Assembly (NCBI GenBank): GCA_013331215.1
Contig: DUGU01000096.1
Location: 1,306 to 6,854 of the forward strand
Direction of reading: 5' to 3'
Origin: Methanoregulaceae archaeon
GTDB taxonomy: Archaea > Halobacteriota > Methanomicrobia > Methanomicrobiales > Methanospirillaceae
DNA length: 5,549 nucleotides
The first letter of the stretch is position 1. Every line of letters starts with the position of its first letter. This document shows positions 3,787-5,549 of this stretch, piece by piece. The position numbers and the translations under genes were made by a program. Below the pieces are notes generated by a model. The model was not told where the DNA came from. It saw nothing but the letters and a program-made list of their open reading frames with translations, and did no database searches.

Positions 3787-5549
3787 ATGCATCACACCTC
3801 ATCTGCTCCGGGGGGCCGCGGCCTCCTTCTGGCGGCGGGAATCCTGCTGCTCTGTCTGCTCGCCTCCGGCGGGCAGGCCCTGATGATCCCGATGGACGAC
3901 GCCGCGCTCGCCACGGGCGCGGACGAGATCGTCCGGGGCCAGGTCACCGGCGTCCGTGCCGGCTGGAACGTGGACCACACGAACATCGTGACCACGACCA
4001 CGGTCCACGTCCAGGCACGGGTCAAGGGCCAGGGGCAGGACACGTTCGAGCTCGCCGCCCTCGGCGGCAGCACGGACGGCGTCACGCAGTGGACCGAGGA
4101 CCAGCCCGTCTTCGCCGCGGGGGACGACGCTTATTTCTTCGTCGAGACGCACCCGGGCCGGAGCTCCACTGTCTACGGCGGTCAGCAGGGGGTGGTGCCG
4201 GTGGCGAACGGCCGGGCGATGAAGGGCTCCGCACCGAAGGGAGGGGGAATCCCCGTCGCCGAGTTCGACCGGTACCTCGGGAGCCTCGCGAAGGGCGACG
4301 CGGCACCCCTGCCGCCGGCGGCCGAGCCCTCCACCCGGGCGATCGCTCCCGTGCCCGTGATCTCGAGCGTCGTGCCGAACGAGAGTTCGGCCGGCACCGG
4401 GGCCCGGGTCGTTATCACCGGCTCGGGCTTCGGCACCAAGGCCTCGCGGGAGTCGGACGCCGACGTCGCGTTCCTGTACCGATACGTCTGGACCGGCGCC
4501 ACCTCGATCTGGGCCTCGGGGTATCCCGACTACGCCGACAACCAGGACGACATCGTCTCGTGGTCGGACACCAGGATCGAGGTGAACGTCCCGATCGGGA
4601 TCACGCGCGACGGGTACCAGGGCGGTGCGAGCAGCGGGTACGTCTACGTCTTCACCGACGGCGGCACGAAGAGTGCGGTCCAGCCGTTCGCGGTCACGTT
4701 CAGCTACGGCAGGGAGAGATGGGCCTCGCCGGCGTCGTTCTCCGTGAACCCGGGCACCGTGGGCCCGGACGCCATCCCGGCGATCGCGAACGCGGCCGGC
4801 ACCTGGAACGGCGCGATCCCCGCGGCGTCGTTCTCGCTCGTCGACAGCGGCACGTCGACCGACACCGCGTTCGGTCGAGACGGCCGGAGCCTGGTCTCCT
4901 TCGGTCCCGCGTCCGACTTCCCGGACCCCGGGATCCTCGCATGGACGAGCACGTGGAACGACGCGAGCGGGAATATCACCGAGGCCGACACCGAGTTCAA
5001 CACCGGGTGGACGTGGACCACCGGGACCGCGAGCGGGTCGACGACGAACGTGGAGGCGATCGCGCTGCACGAACTCGGGCACTGGCTCAGCCTCCGGGAC
5101 CTCTACGGCTGGGCTCCCGGACTCCCGTCGGACGTCGGGAAGGTGATGTTCGGGTATAACGGGGCCCAGTTCGGCAACGAGAACCTCAAGACCCTGCACG
5201 CGGCCGACATCGCCGGGATCCGGTGGATCTACCCCGACGCGCCCCCCCTGTCCGTGACCTCGATCGCGCCCCGTGGGGGCCCCCGGGGCAGGACCGTCGC
5301 GGTCACCGGCCTCGCGGGAGACGGTTTCGAGACCGGCGCGACGGTGGCGCTCCGGCGGCCGGGCGCTCCCGACATATCGGCGACCGGCGTGACCGTGGTA
5401 TCGCCGACGGCGATCACCTGCCAGCTCCCGCTGCCGGCGGACGCGCCCGCCGGCCCGTGGGACGTGGTCGTGACGAACCCCGGCGGCGAACGTGCAACCC
5501 TGTCCGGCGGCTTCACCGTCTTCGTCCCGGAGACGTATGTCTTCGTCGG
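3787..5549 (+). CDS. Secreted matrixin-like zinc metalloprotease with IPT/TIG domains (C-terminus beyond window)
   Basis: 587 codons are present and the frame is open at the right edge. ATG 3787 is preceded by GGGAGG (3776-3781) with a 5-nt spacer. Residues 1-31 form a signal peptide (R11, hydrophobic core 13-27, likely cleavage after GQA31), so the protein acts outside the membrane. A beta-rich domain (about 45-160, DEIVRGQVTGV and GVTQWTEDQPVFAAGDD) is followed by an IPT/TIG domain (about 190-305, PVISSVVP, VITGSGFG). A metzincin-type catalytic domain (about 310-484) carries TWNGA (339-343), ITEAD (397-401), the zinc motif HELGHWLSLRD (428-438), a Met-turn VMFGYN with M454, and the closing DIAGIRWIY (474-482). 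A second IPT/TIG-like domain (488-579) begins VTSIAP and ends GGFTV. The zinc motif differs from canonical HExxHxxGxxH: Ser replaces Gly and Asp438 replaces the third His; Asp as third ligand is known in some metzincins. It probably cleaves surface or extracellular proteins; substrate unknown. Confidence 0.92.
   Translation, partial: MHHTSSAPGGRGLLLAAGILLLCLLASGGQALMIPMDDAALATGADEIVRGQVTGVRAGWNVDHTNIVTTTTVHVQARVKGQGQDTFELAALGGSTDGVTQWTEDQPVFAAGDDAYFFVETHPGRSSTVYGGQQGVVPVANGRAMKGSAPKGGGIPVAEFDRYLGSLAKGDAAPLPPAAEPSTRAIAPVPVISSVVPNESSAGTGARVVITGSGFGTKASRESDADVAFLYRYVWTGATSIWASGYPDYADNQDDIVSWSDTRIEVNVPIGITRDGYQGGASSGYVYVFTDGGTKSAVQPFAVTFSYGRERWASPASFSVNPGTVGPDAIPAIANAAGTWNGAIPAASFSLVDSGTSTDTAFGRDGRSLVSFGPASDFPDPGILAWTSTWNDASGNITEADTEFNTGWTWTTGTASGSTTNVEAIALHELGHWLSLRDLYGWAPGLPSDVGKVMFGYNGAQFGNENLKTLHAADIAGIRWIYPDAPPLSVTSIAPRGGPRGRTVAVTGLAGDGFETGATVALRRPGAPDISATGVTVVSPTAITCQLPLPADAPAGPWDVVVTNPGGERATLSGGFTVFVPETYVFV

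Noticed and set aside
3844..3855. A lipoprotein signal ending in Cys23 of the protease (LLLC)
   Set aside because: The Cys is in the middle of the hydrophobic core, not at its end, and no lipobox context follows; an ordinary signal peptide fits better.
3663..5159. A 498-codon plus-strand frame overlapping the protease in another frame
   Set aside because: The translation is Arg/Gly/Pro-rich low-complexity sequence; the protease frame with its Shine-Dalgarno and motifs explains the region.
3799..5199. A 466-codon open frame on the minus strand opposite the protease
   Set aside because: It lies wholly antisense to a gene with signal peptide, zinc motif and IPT/TIG domains. Long shadow frames are expected in GC-rich DNA, and its Arg/Gly/Pro/Val-rich translation shows no domain.

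Overview
The window looks like chromosomal DNA from a GC-rich euryarchaeon, most likely a methanogen of the Methanomicrobiales (Methanoculleus-like). The reasons are a TATA-box-binding protein gene, archaeal TATA/BRE promoter elements in AT-rich islands, Shine-Dalgarno starts mixed with apparently leaderless starts, a RelE-type toxin remnant of the kind found in methanogens, and a secreted IPT/TIG-domain metalloprotease of methanogen style. The lineage is an inference from gene content; no rRNA or phylogenetic marker is present.

Layout. (1) 1-755, minus strand: a stand-alone CheY-like response regulator (288-755), followed in the same operon by an unrecognised gene that runs off the left edge (start 276, with its ribosome binding site overlapping the regulator's stop). 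(2) 756-971: a GC-rich divergent spacer with several inverted repeats and a TATA-like island. (3) 972-1574, plus strand: a 90-residue winged-helix-like protein, then a decayed RelE/ParE-family toxin (frameshift with missing codons plus two in-frame stops). Together these look like the remains of a toxin-antitoxin pair. (4) 1703-1909, plus strand: a 68-residue protein built from two HTH-like repeats, apparently leaderless. (5) 1962-2618, minus strand: a YczE/YitT-type six-helix membrane protein, convergent with (4). (6) 2619-2970: a divergent regulatory region with an AT-rich island and a strong TATA/BRE. (7) 2971-3564, plus strand: a divergent TATA-box-binding protein paralogue. (8) 3565-3786: a long structured leader whose last hairpin can cover the Shine-Dalgarno. 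(9) 3787-5549, plus strand: a secreted matrixin-like zinc metalloprotease with IPT/TIG domains, truncated by the right edge.

There is no obvious single pathway; this is accessory DNA carrying regulators and surface functions. I see no IS element, tRNA, rRNA or CRISPR array. The points most worth following up are the TBP paralogue, which has tyrosines at both repeat-1 positions that normally carry DNA-intercalating phenylalanines; the dead toxin next to an apparently intact possible partner; and the SD-masking hairpin before the protease.
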